From the NCBI RefSeq assembly GCF_000379605.1, contig NZ_KB902680.1, forward strand, positions 62,186 through 126,185: a DNA stretch of 64,000 nt, given 5' to 3'. The notes beneath the pieces were generated by a model. That model did no database searches. It was not told the DNA's origin and saw only the letters and a list, made by a program, of their open reading frames with translations. A program made the translations under genes and the position numbers. Positions 11,252 to 21,821 of the stretch are shown in pieces (the stretch's first letter is position 1; each line of letters opens with the position of its first letter). Source of the DNA: Rhizobium giardinii bv. giardinii H152. GTDB taxonomy: Bacteria > Pseudomonadota > Alphaproteobacteria > Rhizobiales > Rhizobiaceae.

Positions 11252-12023
11252 TGCCCGGCTCAAGATCGAGATCGACAATGCGATTGCGCTCCTCACGGTG
11301 GCGCGGCCGGAAAAGCTGAATGCCTTCGACATCGACATGCTGAAGGCGCTCTCGGCCACGTGCGATACGGTCGAGGCTGACGCCAGCGTGCGTGTCGTCA
11401 TCCTGACCGGCGAGGGCAAGGCCTTTTCCGCCGGTGGCGACATCAAGGCGTGGGCGGCGATGAGCCCCAATGAATTCGGCCATCAATGGGTACGCTTCGG
11501 CCACCGGGTGTTCGAGCGGCTGGCGACGCTGCGCATGCCGGTGATCGCCGCGATGAACGGCCACGCGCTTGGCGGCGGGCTGGAACTGGCGGCGGCGGCC
11601 GACATCCGCATCGCGGAAGCGCATGTCAAGATCGGCCTGCCGGAAACAGGGCTCGGCATGGTGCCGGGCTGGTCGGGCACCCAGCGTCTGGTCAAGCGCT
11701 TCGGCGCGCAGGTGGTGCGCCGCATGGTGCTCGGCGGCGAGATGTTTACCGCCGAAGAGGCGAGGGTGCTCGGGCTGGTCGATGCGGTGGCCGAGAGCGG
11801 AACGGTGCTGGCGGTGGCGAAGGATTACGCCGGCCGTATCGCCAGGCGCGGCCCGGCGGCACTGGAGATCTGCAAGCTGATGATCGCGTCTGCCAACGGC
11901 GAGGACAACGGCACGGCCGTCGAGGCGCTGGGGTCGATGCTCGCCGCCAAGACCGGCGACATGAAGGAAGGCGTTGCGGCTTTTGCCGGCAAGCGCCCGG
12001 CGGAATTCAAGGGAGAATGGTAA
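11244..12023 (+). CDS. Enoyl-CoA hydratase/isomerase family protein
   Basis: The 259-aa crotonase-fold protein shows the oxyanion-hole segments GKAFSAGGDIKA (about 54-65) and NGHALGGGLELAAAADIRIA (about 105-124). The latter has the Gly-Gly pair of the CoA-ester binding site. A glutamate in LPETGLGMVPGWSGTQRL is in the position of a crotonase catalytic residue. Hydration of an enoyl-CoA is the likely reaction, but isomerase or hydrolase activity cannot be excluded. It is joined to the next gene by TAATG. With the CoA transferase it implies that the pathway proceeds via a CoA-bound acid. Confidence 0.9.
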   Translation: MSDARLKIEIDNAIALLTVARPEKLNAFDIDMLKALSATCDTVEADASVRVVILTGEGKAFSAGGDIKAWAAMSPNEFGHQWVRFGHRVFERLATLRMPVIAAMNGHALGGGLELAAAADIRIAEAHVKIGLPETGLGMVPGWSGTQRLVKRFGAQVVRRMVLGGEMFTAEEARVLGLVDAVAESGTVLAVAKDYAGRIARRGPAALEICKLMIASANGEDNGTAVEALGSMLAAKTGDMKEGVAAFAGKRPAEFKGEW

Positions 12024-13531
12024 TGACGGTTGTGGTGAAGCCCAAGGCTCTGGTCGACGCAAAGGTGCGCGACTTCCAGATGCTGATCGACGGCAAGTGG
12101 GATGCTGCTGCCGAAGGCAGGACGCTGGAGCGTGTGGCGCCTGGTCACGGTGTCACCATCAGCCGCTATCCGGCCGCCACCAAGGCGGACGCGGAGCGGG
12201 CGATCGCCGCCGCGCGAAAGGCGTTCGACGATGGTCCATGGCCGCGCATGACCGCGTCGGAGCGCTCGCTGATCCTGCTCAGGGCCGCCGACATGATCGC
12301 CGCCCGTGCCGATGAACTCGCCTATCTCGACTGCATCGAATCCGGCAAGCCGATCAGCCAGGCCAAGGGCGAACTCGGCGGGGCCGCCGATATCTGGCGC
12401 TATGCGGCCGCCCTTGCCCGCGACCTGCATGGCGAGAGCTACAATACGCTGGGCGACGGCACGCTCGGCGTCGTCCTGCGCGAAGCGATCGGTGTCGTCT
12501 CGATCATCACGCCCTGGAACTTCCCCTTCCTGATCGTCAGCCAGAAGCTGCCTTTCGCGCTTGCGGCCGGTTGCACCACCGTCGTCAAACCTTCCGAGCT
12601 CACATCGGGGTCTACTCTGGTTCTCGGTGAAATCCTCGAGGCCGCCGGCGTTCCGGCAGGTGTCGTCAATATCATCACCGGCACCGGCCCGGATGTCGGC
12701 GCAGTGATGACGAGCCACCCGGATGTCGACATGGTCTCCTTCACCGGCTCGACCGGCGTCGGCAAGCTGACGATGACCAATGCGGCGCAGACCCTGAAGA
12801 AAGTCTCGCTGGAACTCGGCGGCAAGAACCCGCAGATCGTCTTTCCGGACGCCAATCTCGACGATTTCATCGATGCGGCGGTGTTCGGCGCCTATTTCAA
12901 TGCCGGCGAATGCTGCAATGCCGGCTCGCGGCTGATCGTTCATCGCGAGATCGCAGCCGAAGTCACCCGCCGCGTTGCCGAGCTTTCGGCCAAGGTCAGG
13001 GTCGGCGATCCGCTCGATCCCTCGACGCAGGTTGGCGCCATCATCACGCCGCAGCATCTGGAAAAGATCGTCGGTTACGTTTCGGCCGCCTCCGGCAATG
13101 GCGCGACCGTGTCGCATGGCGGCGCGGCGCTCGATCTCGGCTCCGGCCAGTTCATGTCGCCAACCATTCTGTCGGCCGTGACGCCCGACATGGCGGTGGC
13201 GCGCGAGGAAGTGTTTGGGCCGGTTCTCTCCGTCCTCACCTTCGAGACGACCGATGAGGCGATCCGGACAGCCAACTCCATCGATTACGGCCTGTCGGCC
13301 GGCGTCTGGAGCCGCGATTTTGACACTTGCCTCACCGTCGGTCGCAAGGTGCGGGCGGGAACGGTCTGGATGAACACCTTCATGGACGGTGCCTCCGAGC
13401 TGCCCTTCGGCGGCTATCGCCAATCCGGCCTTGGGCGCGAACTCGGTCGCCATGCGGTGGAAGACTATACCGAAACCAAGACGCTCAACATGCACATCGG
13501 CGGCCGCACGGCCATGTGGATGCCGCGCTGA
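12023..13531 (+). CDS. NAD(P)-dependent aldehyde dehydrogenase
   Basis: This 502-aa ALDH superfamily protein has the cofactor motif FTGSTGVGK, the general-base glutamate in LELGGKNPQIV, and a catalytic cysteine near residue 298 in GECCNAGSR. It oxidises an aldehyde to the acid; the ALDH branch resembles betaine- or gamma-aminobutyraldehyde-type enzymes, but the substrate cannot be fixed from sequence. It is the last gene of the LacI operon. The same frame is open far upstream across the hydratase gene; the ATG at 12023, overlapping the hydratase stop codon, is the sensible start. Confidence 0.92.
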   Translation: MTVVVKPKALVDAKVRDFQMLIDGKWDAAAEGRTLERVAPGHGVTISRYPAATKADAERAIAAARKAFDDGPWPRMTASERSLILLRAADMIAARADELAYLDCIESGKPISQAKGELGGAADIWRYAAALARDLHGESYNTLGDGTLGVVLREAIGVVSIITPWNFPFLIVSQKLPFALAAGCTTVVKPSELTSGSTLVLGEILEAAGVPAGVVNIITGTGPDVGAVMTSHPDVDMVSFTGSTGVGKLTMTNAAQTLKKVSLELGGKNPQIVFPDANLDDFIDAAVFGAYFNAGECCNAGSRLIVHREIAAEVTRRVAELSAKVRVGDPLDPSTQVGAIITPQHLEKIVGYVSAASGNGATVSHGGAALDLGSGQFMSPTILSAVTPDMAVAREEVFGPVLSVLTFETTDEAIRTANSIDYGLSAGVWSRDFDTCLTVGRKVRAGTVWMNTFMDGASELPFGGYRQSGLGRELGRHAVEDYTETKTLNMHIGGRTAMWMPR

Positions 13532-13602
13532 GCAACGGAAGAGAATCGTAGATGACCGCCATTTCGGCTTTTTCGACGCCTGACCGGAAGGGGGGCGTAT
13601 TC

Positions 13603-14658
13603 TCAGCCTCCGCTTTGCGGCGCCGGAAAGTTGATCTGCGGCTTGAGCAGCACCTGCATATCGGTCGTTTCGCCGCCGGCGATCCGCGCGAGAAGAATGC
13701 GCCCCATCTGCTCGCCGGTGTCGGTCAGGTCCTCATAGATGGTCTCGACCTTGGGCTGGATGTTGACCAGCAGTTTCGACGTCTGCTTGGCGACGATGTC
13801 GTATTCGACGCCGAGCGTCAGGCCATGGTCGCTCATGCCGGTGATGGTCGCGAGCGCGGAAACCTCCCCGCCGCAGGCAAATCCGTCGGGGGCATCGGGC
13901 TCGCCGGCCCGGCGGCTGATGTAGTCGCGGATCTGGTCGACGGGACAGTCGAGGTCGATTTCGGTGGGGATCTCGTAGGCGACGCCCGCCTCGCGAACGG
14001 CGGTCATGAAGCCGTGCAGCAGGTGCTGCGAGAAGGTCATGCGCTTCGGCGGCAGGATGATCATCGGCTTGCGGCGGCCCCGGGCGATCAGCCGTTTGGT
14101 GGCCTCGTAGGCGAACGAGAAATTGTCGTAATCGACGTAGGGGTGAGGCGTGGTGAACTCGGTTCGCCCATGCGTGACGAAGGGAAAGCCGTTTTCGAGA
14201 AGAAGGCGCACGCGCGGGTCGAAGGGCTCGGTGCGGGAGAAGATCAGCCCGTCTGCCATGCCGTTGCGGACGATGTGCCTGATCGCGTCGACATTGCTGT
14301 CATTGATGAAGTTCGGCGTGACGATCAGGTGGTACGGCGTGTTTTTGAGCGCTTTGGCAAGGCCGAGCATCAGCGACGTGCCGTAGCCGAGGATTTCCTC
14401 GTGCGGATCGAGAAGCACGCTGATGACGTTGGTTCGGCCGGTTTTCAGTCGCTGGGCGGCACGATCCGGCAGATAGCCGATTTCGGCCGCAACCTCGTGA
14501 ACACGCTTGCGGGTATCGAGCGAAATCTGCGGCGCATTGCTGAGCGCACGCGACACGGTGGTCACGGCAAAGCCAGTGATGTCGGCAATCGTGCGCAGGG
14601 TCGGCTTGCCGCCTTTCAGCATGCTTTCCGAGGGGGCGGGTTTGGGAGTGTCGGGCAA
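13603..14658 (-). CDS. LacI family transcriptional regulator of the sugar ABC operon
   Basis: A LacI-family regulator with the DNA-binding segment PTLRTIADITGFAVTTVSRALSNAPQIS near the N-terminus and an effector-binding domain with VISVLLDPHEEILGYGTS. A TTG at 14658 with GGGAG seven bases upstream gives 351 aa and is my preferred start. An ATG at 14622 would still keep the helix-turn-helix, and the longest open frame begins at 14721. It diverges from the sugar ABC importer, with two matching operator-like sites in the 334-bp intergenic region. It is likely a repressor relieved by the imported sugar or a derivative. Confidence 0.9.
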   Translation of the reverse strand: MPDTPKPAPSESMLKGGKPTLRTIADITGFAVTTVSRALSNAPQISLDTRKRVHEVAAEIGYLPDRAAQRLKTGRTNVISVLLDPHEEILGYGTSLMLGLAKALKNTPYHLIVTPNFINDSNVDAIRHIVRNGMADGLIFSRTEPFDPRVRLLLENGFPFVTHGRTEFTTPHPYVDYDNFSFAYEATKRLIARGRRKPMIILPPKRMTFSQHLLHGFMTAVREAGVAYEIPTEIDLDCPVDQIRDYISRRAGEPDAPDGFACGGEVSALATITGMSDHGLTLGVEYDIVAKQTSKLLVNIQPKVETIYEDLTDTGEQMGRILLARIAGGETTDMQVLLKPQINFPAPQSGG

Positions 14659-14734
14659 TGAAATACTCCCGCGAGGCGAACACAAGACCGCCTTTGTAAC
14701 GCTGCACGAACGGATGTGCAATGTGTTTTATGCA

Positions 14735-14745
14735 AACGTTTTAAA
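14735..14745. promoter_or_regulatory. Operator-like site 1 (AACGTTTTAAA)
   Basis: The 11-mer AACGTTTTAAA contains the LacI-like CG-centred core AAACGTTT and is repeated exactly at 14871-14881. It lies next to the LacI gene, upstream of its start. The two sites are 136 bp apart, close to 13 helical turns, which would suit DNA looping by a LacI tetramer or paired dimers (inference). Confidence 0.5.
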
Positions 14746-14851
14746 CAGCATTTATCGGAAGTATTTGCTGCAGTGCGGAATCGGTAAAATGGACTATAAT
14801 CATCCAAATTCAGTATGTTATAGCTATTGATATGGAGATTGTGAGCAACCC

Positions 14852-14882
14852 TTGACTTGAGGTAACTTATAACGTTTTAAAT
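14852..14882 (+). promoter_or_regulatory. Promoter and operator-like site 2 of the sugar ABC operon
   Basis: TTGACT at 14852-14857 is a good -35. A TTTTAA or TTAAAT follows at 17-19 bp spacing, overlapping the second AACGTTTTAAA copy (14871-14881). The arrangement predicts repression by the divergent LacI protein. About 110 bp of leader follow before the binding-protein start. Confidence 0.55.
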
Positions 14883-14992
14883 GTGCCAGCGGCGGAGGCC
14901 GCGACCAATTGCTTCCCGTTTCGAGACGGGACGGCATTCAACGGCGGGGGAGGAGTTTTCCCGCTCTACGACTTGCAAACGGGAGGAATACG

Positions 14993-16249
14993 ATGCGCAA
15001 GTTTTTGACGACGACGGCAGTGGCAGCGATCATGATGGGCAGCATGGCGGGCGTCAGCGCCGTTCATGCGGCCGAGAGCGTTGAGGTTCTGCATTGGTGG
15101 ACATCGGGCGGCGAAGCGGCCGCGCTGGACGTCCTGAAGAAGGATCTGGAAAGCAAGGGCATCTCGTGGACCGACATGCCGGTTGCCGGCGGCGGTGGCA
15201 CGGAAGCCATGACGGTGCTTCGCGCCCGCGTCACCTCGGGCAATGCCCCGACGGCGGTTCAGATGCTCGGTTTCGACATTCTCGACTGGGCCAAGGAAGG
15301 CGCACTCGGCAATCTCGACGACACCGCTGCCAAGGAAGGCTGGGACAAGGTCATCCCGACCGCGCTGCAGCAATTCTCCAAATATGACGGCCACTGGATC
15401 GCCGCTCCGGTCAACGTCCACTCCACCAACTGGGTGTGGATCAACAAGGCAGCGCTGGACAAGGCAGGCGGCAAGGAGCCCCAGAACTGGGACGAACTGA
15501 TCGCTCTGCTTGACAACTTCAAGGCTCAGGGCATCACCCCCGTCGCGCATGGCGGCCAGCCCTGGCAGGACGCGACGATCTTCGACGCCGTCGTGCTCTC
15601 GCTCGGCACCGATTTCTACAAGCAGGCCTTCATCGATCTCGATCCGGCAGCCCTCGGCGGCGACAAGATGAAGGAAGCCTTCGACCGCATGACCAAGCTT
15701 CGTTCCTATGTGGACGACAACTTCTCCGGCCGTGACTGGAACCTTGCTTCCGCCATGGTCATCGAAGGCAAGGCCGGTCTGCAGTTCATGGGCGACTGGG
15801 CAAAGGGTGAATTCGTCAAGGCCAAGAAGGTGCCGGGCACCGACTTCATCTGCATGCGCTTCCCGGGCACTCAAGGGGCCGTGACCTTCAACTCCGACCA
15901 GTTCGCGATGTTCAAGGTTTCCGAAGACAAGGTGCCGGCCCAGTTGCAGATGGCTTCGGCGATCGAAAGCCCGACCTTCCAGTCGGCCTTCAACGTGGTC
16001 AAGGGCTCCGTTCCCGCGCGCACCGATGTTCCGGACACGGATTTCGACGCCTGCGGCAAGAAGGGGATCAAGGACCTGGCCGAAGCCAATGCAAGCGGCA
16101 AGCTGTTCGGTTCCATGGCGCATGGCCATGCCAATCCGGCCTCGGTGAAGAACGCGATCTACGACGTTGTCACGCGCCAGTTCAACGGTGAACTGTCTTC
16201 GGAAGATGCCGTCAAGGAACTGGCCTCCGCCGTCGAAGCCGCAAAATAA
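14993..16249 (+). CDS. Sugar ABC transporter substrate-binding protein
   Basis: This 418-aa periplasmic binding protein begins with a Sec signal peptide ([17 protein letters not shown], cleavage after VHAA). The mature N-terminus [16 protein letters not shown] is typical of the family 1 binding proteins for mono- and oligosaccharides, and overall it resembles glucose/mannose binding proteins of the GtsA type (from memory). The start is set by a strong GGGAGGAA site just upstream. A double-hairpin repeat lies between its stop and the permease, which could protect the abundant 5' transcript. The ligand is not determinable by eye. Confidence 0.92.
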   Translation: MRKFLTTTAVAAIMMGSMAGVSAVHAAESVEVLHWWTSGGEAAALDVLKKDLESKGISWTDMPVAGGGGTEAMTVLRARVTSGNAPTAVQMLGFDILDWAKEGALGNLDDTAAKEGWDKVIPTALQQFSKYDGHWIAAPVNVHSTNWVWINKAALDKAGGKEPQNWDELIALLDNFKAQGITPVAHGGQPWQDATIFDAVVLSLGTDFYKQAFIDLDPAALGGDKMKEAFDRMTKLRSYVDDNFSGRDWNLASAMVIEGKAGLQFMGDWAKGEFVKAKKVPGTDFICMRFPGTQGAVTFNSDQFAMFKVSEDKVPAQLQMASAIESPTFQSAFNVVKGSVPARTDVPDTDFDACGKKGIKDLAEANASGKLFGSMAHGHANPASVKNAIYDVVTRQFNGELSSEDAVKELASAVEAAK

Positions 16250-16272
16250 GGCTTGAGGGTTTCGAGGTTTTG

Positions 16273-16382
16273 CCCCTCACCCTGACCCTCTCCCCGCAGG
16301 CGGGGAGAGGGGATCACGGAGGTTGCCGCTGTCCCTTCTCCCCGCAAGCGGGGAGAAGGTGCCCGACAGGGCGGATGAGGGG
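16273..16382 (+). repeat. RIME1-like intergenic double palindrome, copy 1
   Basis: A 110-bp element starting CCCCTCACCCT and ending GATGAGGGG, with two internal palindromes centred on CCCCGCAGGCGGGG and CCCCGCAAGCGGGG. It is closely similar to the copies at 21672-21783 (same orientation) and 37186-37296 (inverted). The size and structure match RIME1 elements of Rhizobiaceae. It sits between the binding-protein and permease genes. Confidence 0.85.
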
Positions 16383-16497
16383 CTTTTACGACTGTTCCAA
16401 AGGCAGGAAATGCCCGCGGATTTTCTGGGTTTCGAAATTGTGCGCGATCGATCCGGACCTTGCGGGCCCGGAGGTATGCGCCAAAGGTGGTGTCACT

Positions 16498-17379
16498 ATG
16501 GATAGCCGCAGCCGGTTGCAGGATATTGTGCCAAAGTTGGTACTTGCTCCAAGCTTCCTCATCGTCCTGATTTTTGTCTATGGCTTCATCGCCTATACCG
16601 GCTTCCTGTCGATGACGGACAGCAAGATGCTGCCGTCCTACAACTTCGTGGGCCTCAGCAACTATTCCAAGCTCTGGGCCCTGCCGCACTGGTGGCGGGC
16701 GATCTCCAATCTGGCGATCTTCGCGACGCTCTATATCGGCATCTGCTCGGTGCTCGGGCTTGGTCTTGCGATCCTGCTCGACCAGAAGATCCGCGCCGAG
16801 GGTCTGCTGCGGCCGATCTATCTCTATCCGATGGCACTGTCTTTCATCGTCACCGGCACCGCCTGGAAATGGTTCCTCGACCCCGGCATCGGGCTGGAAA
16901 ACACCATGCATCTCTGGGGCTGGGAGAGCTTCACCTTCAACTGGATCAAAGACCGCAACTACGCGATCTATTGCGTGGTGATCGCAGCCGTCTGGCAATC
17001 CTCGGGCTTCATCATGGCGATGTTCCTTGCGGGTCTGCGCGGCGTCGACAACGAGATCATCAAGGCAGCGCAGATCGATGGCGCCTCGACGACGACCATC
17101 TACCGCCGGATCATCATTCCGCTGATGCGCCCGGTCTTCCTGTCGGCCTTCGTCGTGCTCGCCCATCTTGCCATCAAGGCCTATGACCTGATCATCGCGC
17201 TGACCGGCGGCGGGCCGGGGCAGGCAACCGAACTGCCGGCAACCTTCATGTATTCCTACACCTTCACCCGCAATCAGATGGGCATCGGCGCTTCCTCGGC
17301 GATCATCATGCTGGTGATGATCTTCTCGATCATCATTCCCTACCTCTATTCCGAAATCAAAGGGGAGAAGCGCCAATGA
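16498..17379 (+). CDS. Sugar ABC transporter permease (MalF-like)
   Basis: This 293-aa inner-membrane protein has six or so hydrophobic segments and the ABC permease EAA loop near IIKAAQIDGASTTTIYRRIIIPLMRP (about residues 190-215), which docks on the ATPase. The ATG at 16498 (MDSRSRLQ) is preceded by AAAGGTGG. The longer open frame upstream is translated repeat sequence and is rejected. Its stop overlaps the next permease start (ATGA), so the two permeases are translationally coupled. Confidence 0.9.
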   Translation: MDSRSRLQDIVPKLVLAPSFLIVLIFVYGFIAYTGFLSMTDSKMLPSYNFVGLSNYSKLWALPHWWRAISNLAIFATLYIGICSVLGLGLAILLDQKIRAEGLLRPIYLYPMALSFIVTGTAWKWFLDPGIGLENTMHLWGWESFTFNWIKDRNYAIYCVVIAAVWQSSGFIMAMFLAGLRGVDNEIIKAAQIDGASTTTIYRRIIIPLMRPVFLSAFVVLAHLAIKAYDLIIALTGGGPGQATELPATFMYSYTFTRNQMGIGASSAIIMLVMIFSIIIPYLYSEIKGEKRQ

Positions 17380-18257
17380 GCGTCCAGAGCCCTGACAACG
17401 CCATTTCCAGCGGCCGCCTGACGCGCGCGATCATCTATTCGGTGCTGATCCTGTTTGCGCTCTATTCGCTGCTGCCGCTCTACGTGATGGTGGTCAATTC
17501 CTTCAAGCCGCTCGATGAAATCCGTCAGGGCGGCATGCTGAGCGTGCCGCAGACCTGGACGATCGAGCCCTGGCTTTCCGCCTGGTCGACCGCGCAGATC
17601 GGCGTGCAGCCGACCGGCCTTCGCCCCTTTTTCATCAATTCCATCCTCATGGTCATTCCGGCTGTGGCGATCTCGACCATCGTCGGCGCGCTGAACGGCT
17701 ATGTGCTCACCAAGTGGCGTTTCCCTGGATCGGGCATCTTTTTCGGCATGCTGCTTCTTTCCTGCTTCATCCCGTTCCAGATCGTGCTGATCCCGATGGC
17801 ACGCATTCTCGGCATTCTCGGGCTGGCGGGGTCGGTGCCTGGCCTGGTTTTCGTGCACGTCATCTACGGTCTCGGCTTCACGACGCTCTATTTCCGCAAC
17901 TACTATGAGGCGTTCCCGACCGAACTGGTGCGGGCGGCGCAGATTGATGGCGCGAGTTTCTTCCAGATTTTCCGGCGCATCCTCCTGCCGTCCTCAGGCC
18001 CGATCATCGTCGTCTCGGTCATCTGGCAGTTCACCAATATCTGGAACGACTTCCTGTTCGGCGCCTCGTTCTCCGGTGCGCATTCGACGCCGATGACGGT
18101 CGCGCTCAACAACCTCGTGTCCTCCTCCACGGGGGTCAAGGAATACAACGTCCACTTCGCAGGCGCGATCCTCGCCGCCCTGCCAACGCTTGTCGTCTAC
18201 ATCGTCTCCGGCCGCTACTTCGTCCGCGGCCTGATGTCCGGCGCCGTGAAGGGTTAA
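17376..18257 (+). CDS. Sugar ABC transporter permease (MalG-like)
   Basis: The second permease is 293 aa, with an N-terminal membrane helix (AIIYSVLILFALYSLLPLY), a large periplasmic loop and a C-terminal EAA loop at LVRAAQIDGASFFQIFRRILLPSSGP. Together with the first permease it forms the heterodimeric channel. The next gene, the ATPase, starts 4 bp after its stop. Confidence 0.9.
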   Translation: MSVQSPDNAISSGRLTRAIIYSVLILFALYSLLPLYVMVVNSFKPLDEIRQGGMLSVPQTWTIEPWLSAWSTAQIGVQPTGLRPFFINSILMVIPAVAISTIVGALNGYVLTKWRFPGSGIFFGMLLLSCFIPFQIVLIPMARILGILGLAGSVPGLVFVHVIYGLGFTTLYFRNYYEAFPTELVRAAQIDGASFFQIFRRILLPSSGPIIVVSVIWQFTNIWNDFLFGASFSGAHSTPMTVALNNLVSSSTGVKEYNVHFAGAILAALPTLVVYIVSGRYFVRGLMSGAVKG

Positions 18258-18261
18258 GACC

Positions 18262-19374
<1,113 letters not shown>

Positions 19375-19381
19375 GTCTGTC

Positions 19382-20890
19382 ATGGTGAAGCAGCCCGATA
19401 TCGTCATCATCGGCTCCGGCATCGGCGGGGCGACGATCGCCTCTGCCCTTGCGGGTTCCGGCGCCGACATCCTGATCCTGGAGGCCGGCAGTCATATCGA
19501 GGACCGGCCGGAAAACCGCGACCAGCGAGCGATCTTCCAGCGCGGCCATTTCCGGCCAAAGGAGCTCTGGTACGAAACCGACGGCACGGGCTTCAATCCG
19601 GGCAACTATTACAATGTCGGTGGCAATTCGAAATTCTTCGGTGCCGTGCTGGTGCGCTATCGCCGCGAAGATTTTGCCGAAATGCGGCATCTGGAAGGTG
19701 TCTCGCCCGCCTGGCCGTTCCCTTATGAGGAACTGGAGCCCTGGTACAGTCGCGCCGAACAGCTCTATCAGGTGCGTGGCACGCTCGGTGAGGACCCGAC
19801 GGAGCCGCCGCATTCGCAAGGCTACGCCTTTGCGCCTGTGCCGGACGAACCCCCGATTGCCGCAGTGCGCGAGAAGCTCAAGCGCAACGGCCTGCATCCC
19901 TATTCGCTGCCGCTTGCTATCGATATCGACAAGTGGCTCGCCAAGGCGAAGACACCCTGGGACGCGCACCCCAACAGCTTCGACGGCAAGATGGATGCGG
20001 AGACCGCGGCGCTGACGGTCGCGTTGCAGCATCGGAATGTCCGGTTGCAGACCGGGTCGCGGGTGACGCTGCTGGAAACGGCGCCGGATGGCAAGCGGAT
20101 CGAGACCGTTCGCTATGCCAAGGATGGCGTCGAGCAGACGGTGACGCCGAAACTGGTCATCCTGTCGGCAGGTGCGGTGCAGTCGGCGGCGCTGTTGCTA
20201 CGCTCGGCCAGTGCGGCTCATCCGAAGGGGCTTGCCAACAGTTCGGACCAGGTCGGCCGCAACTTCATGAACCACAATTCGAGCGCAGTGATCGCGGTTT
20301 CGCCGTTCTACAGGAACAGCTCGATCTACCAGAAGACCTTCGGCTTCAACGACTACTACCTTTCGGACGGTGAGGGCGGCCCGCCGCTCGGCAATGTGCA
20401 GCTTCTCGGTCGCATCTCCGGTCCCATCCTGAAGGCGAACATGCCGTCCGTGCCGGAATGGCTGCTCGGTCGGATCTCGGCGCATGCCATCGACTTCTAC
20501 GCCATGAGCGAGGATATCCCGCATCCGGAAAGCCGGATCATGGTCGATGGCGAGCGTATCGTGCTGCAATGGGTACGCACCAACTGGCCGGCGCATCTGA
20601 TGCTGGTGAAGAAGCTGAAGCAGGCGCTGAAGGCGGCGGGATTCCCGATCGTGCTGTCGCGCCCCTTCGACAAGCGCACGCCGTCGCATCAATGCGGCAC
20701 GGTGCGGATCGGCAACGATCCGGCGTCTGCGCCGCTCGATGTCTATTGCCGCGCCTTCGATCATCACAACCTGTTCGTCGTCGACGCGTCGTTCCTGCCG
20801 ACATCGGCAGCGGTCAATCCGGCCCTGACGGTCGCGGCGCAGGCGTTGCGCGTTGCCGATCACATCGCTTCGAAGGATCTGGCGGCATGA
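19382..20890 (+). CDS. GMC family FAD-dependent oxidoreductase (sugar/glycoside-type)
   Basis: The 502-aa GMC flavoprotein has the N-terminal FAD motif GSGIGGATIASAL with a following acidic strand (LILEAG). Active-site regions include the C-terminal HQCGTVRIG and VDASFLPTSAAVNPALTVAA, where a His and an Asn are typical of pyranose- or gluconate-oxidising members. There is no twin-arginine or Sec signal, so it appears cytosolic, as would suit oxidation of an imported sugar or glycoside. It starts at ATG 19382 just after the ATPase and overlaps the SDR gene by ATGA. Substrate and electron acceptor are unknown. Confidence 0.85.
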   Translation: MVKQPDIVIIGSGIGGATIASALAGSGADILILEAGSHIEDRPENRDQRAIFQRGHFRPKELWYETDGTGFNPGNYYNVGGNSKFFGAVLVRYRREDFAEMRHLEGVSPAWPFPYEELEPWYSRAEQLYQVRGTLGEDPTEPPHSQGYAFAPVPDEPPIAAVREKLKRNGLHPYSLPLAIDIDKWLAKAKTPWDAHPNSFDGKMDAETAALTVALQHRNVRLQTGSRVTLLETAPDGKRIETVRYAKDGVEQTVTPKLVILSAGAVQSAALLLRSASAAHPKGLANSSDQVGRNFMNHNSSAVIAVSPFYRNSSIYQKTFGFNDYYLSDGEGGPPLGNVQLLGRISGPILKANMPSVPEWLLGRISAHAIDFYAMSEDIPHPESRIMVDGERIVLQWVRTNWPAHLMLVKKLKQALKAAGFPIVLSRPFDKRTPSHQCGTVRIGNDPASAPLDVYCRAFDHHNLFVVDASFLPTSAAVNPALTVAAQALRVADHIASKDLAA

Positions 20891-21654
20891 CGAAACGTCC
20901 CGTTGCCATCGTCACCGGCGGCCGCCGCGGTATCGGCCTTGGCATCGCCAAGGCGCTGGCAAAAGGCGGTTTCGACATCGCCATCACCGGCATCGGCGAG
21001 GCTGATCAGATCGGCACCGCGCTCGACGACCTTTCCGCACTCGGTGCCAAGGCGATCTTTCTGCAGGCCGATCTTTCCGATCTCTCGGGGCACCAAGCGA
21101 CTGTCGATGCCGCCCAGGCGCAACTGGGGCCCATCGCCTGCCTCGTCAACAATGCCGGCATGGCGTCGGTGGTGCGCGGTGATTTTCTCGATCTGGCGCC
21201 GGAGAATTTCGACACGATCGTCGCCACCAATCTGCGCGGCACGGTGTTCTTCACCCAAGCCGTGGTGAAGGCGATGCTGGCCGTCGGTTGCGAGGCGAAA
21301 CGCTCGGTGATCAACATTACCTCCGTTTCGGCGACGATGAGTTCGCCGGAGCGGCTGGACTACTGCGTCACGAAGGCCGGGCTCGCTGCCTTTTCGCAAG
21401 GGTTGGCGCTGCGTCTTGCAGAAACCGGCATCGCCGTTTTCGAGGTGCGGCCGGGCATCATCCGCTCTGCCATGACCGCCGGCGTTTCCGCGAAATATGA
21501 CGCCCTGATCAATGACGGTCTGGTGCCGATGAAGCGCTGGGGCGAGCCGGAGGATATCGGCGCAATCGTTGCGGCATTGGCGAGCGGCGGTTTCGGCTTT
21601 GCGACGGGATCGGTGATCAATGCCGATGGCGGGCTGTCGATCGGACGGCTGTGA
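20887..21654 (+). CDS. Short-chain dehydrogenase/reductase
   Basis: This is a 255-aa classical SDR. The NAD(P)-binding motif TGGRRGIGLGIA is at residues 10-21, NNAGMAS follows the fourth strand, the catalytic serine lies in ITSVSA, and the YxxxK pair is in DYCVTKAGLA. Such genes are often auto-named 3-ketoacyl-ACP reductase, but translational coupling to a GMC oxidoreductase in a sugar operon points to a keto-sugar or polyol reaction (inference). Confidence 0.88.
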   Translation: MTKRPVAIVTGGRRGIGLGIAKALAKGGFDIAITGIGEADQIGTALDDLSALGAKAIFLQADLSDLSGHQATVDAAQAQLGPIACLVNNAGMASVVRGDFLDLAPENFDTIVATNLRGTVFFTQAVVKAMLAVGCEAKRSVINITSVSATMSSPERLDYCVTKAGLAAFSQGLALRLAETGIAVFEVRPGIIRSAMTAGVSAKYDALINDGLVPMKRWGEPEDIGAIVAALASGGFGFATGSVINADGGLSIGRL

Positions 21655-21671
21655 GGGTGCGTCGGCGATTG

Positions 21672-21783
21672 CCCCTCACCCTGGCCCTCTCCCCGCAGGC
21701 GGGGAGAGGGGACAACTGAGTTTGCCGTACTCTCCTTCGCCCCGCTTGCGGGGAGAAGGTGGCCCGGAGGGCCGGATGAGGGG
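21672..21783 (+). repeat. RIME1-like intergenic double palindrome, copy 2
   Basis: A 112-bp element in the same orientation as the copy at 16273, beginning CCCCTCACCCTGGCCC and ending GATGAGGGG. Its palindromes are CCCCGCAGGCGGGG and CCCCGCTTGCGGGG. It separates the SDR gene from the second GMC gene, so it may attenuate or stabilise the distal part of the transcript. Confidence 0.85.
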
Positions 21784-21821
21784 CCCTGGCTTGGCAAAAC
21801 GTGGAATTTGAGGACGACGAC

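Noticed and set aside
11486-13531. Aldehyde dehydrogenase extended upstream to 681 aa
   Set aside because: The extra 179 residues are out-of-frame hydratase sequence; the TAATG overlap at 12023 gives the real start.
16273-16382. Possible CRISPR repeat
   Set aside because: The GC-rich palindromes occur as isolated double hairpins in three distant places, without regular spacers; they match RIME1-type elements.
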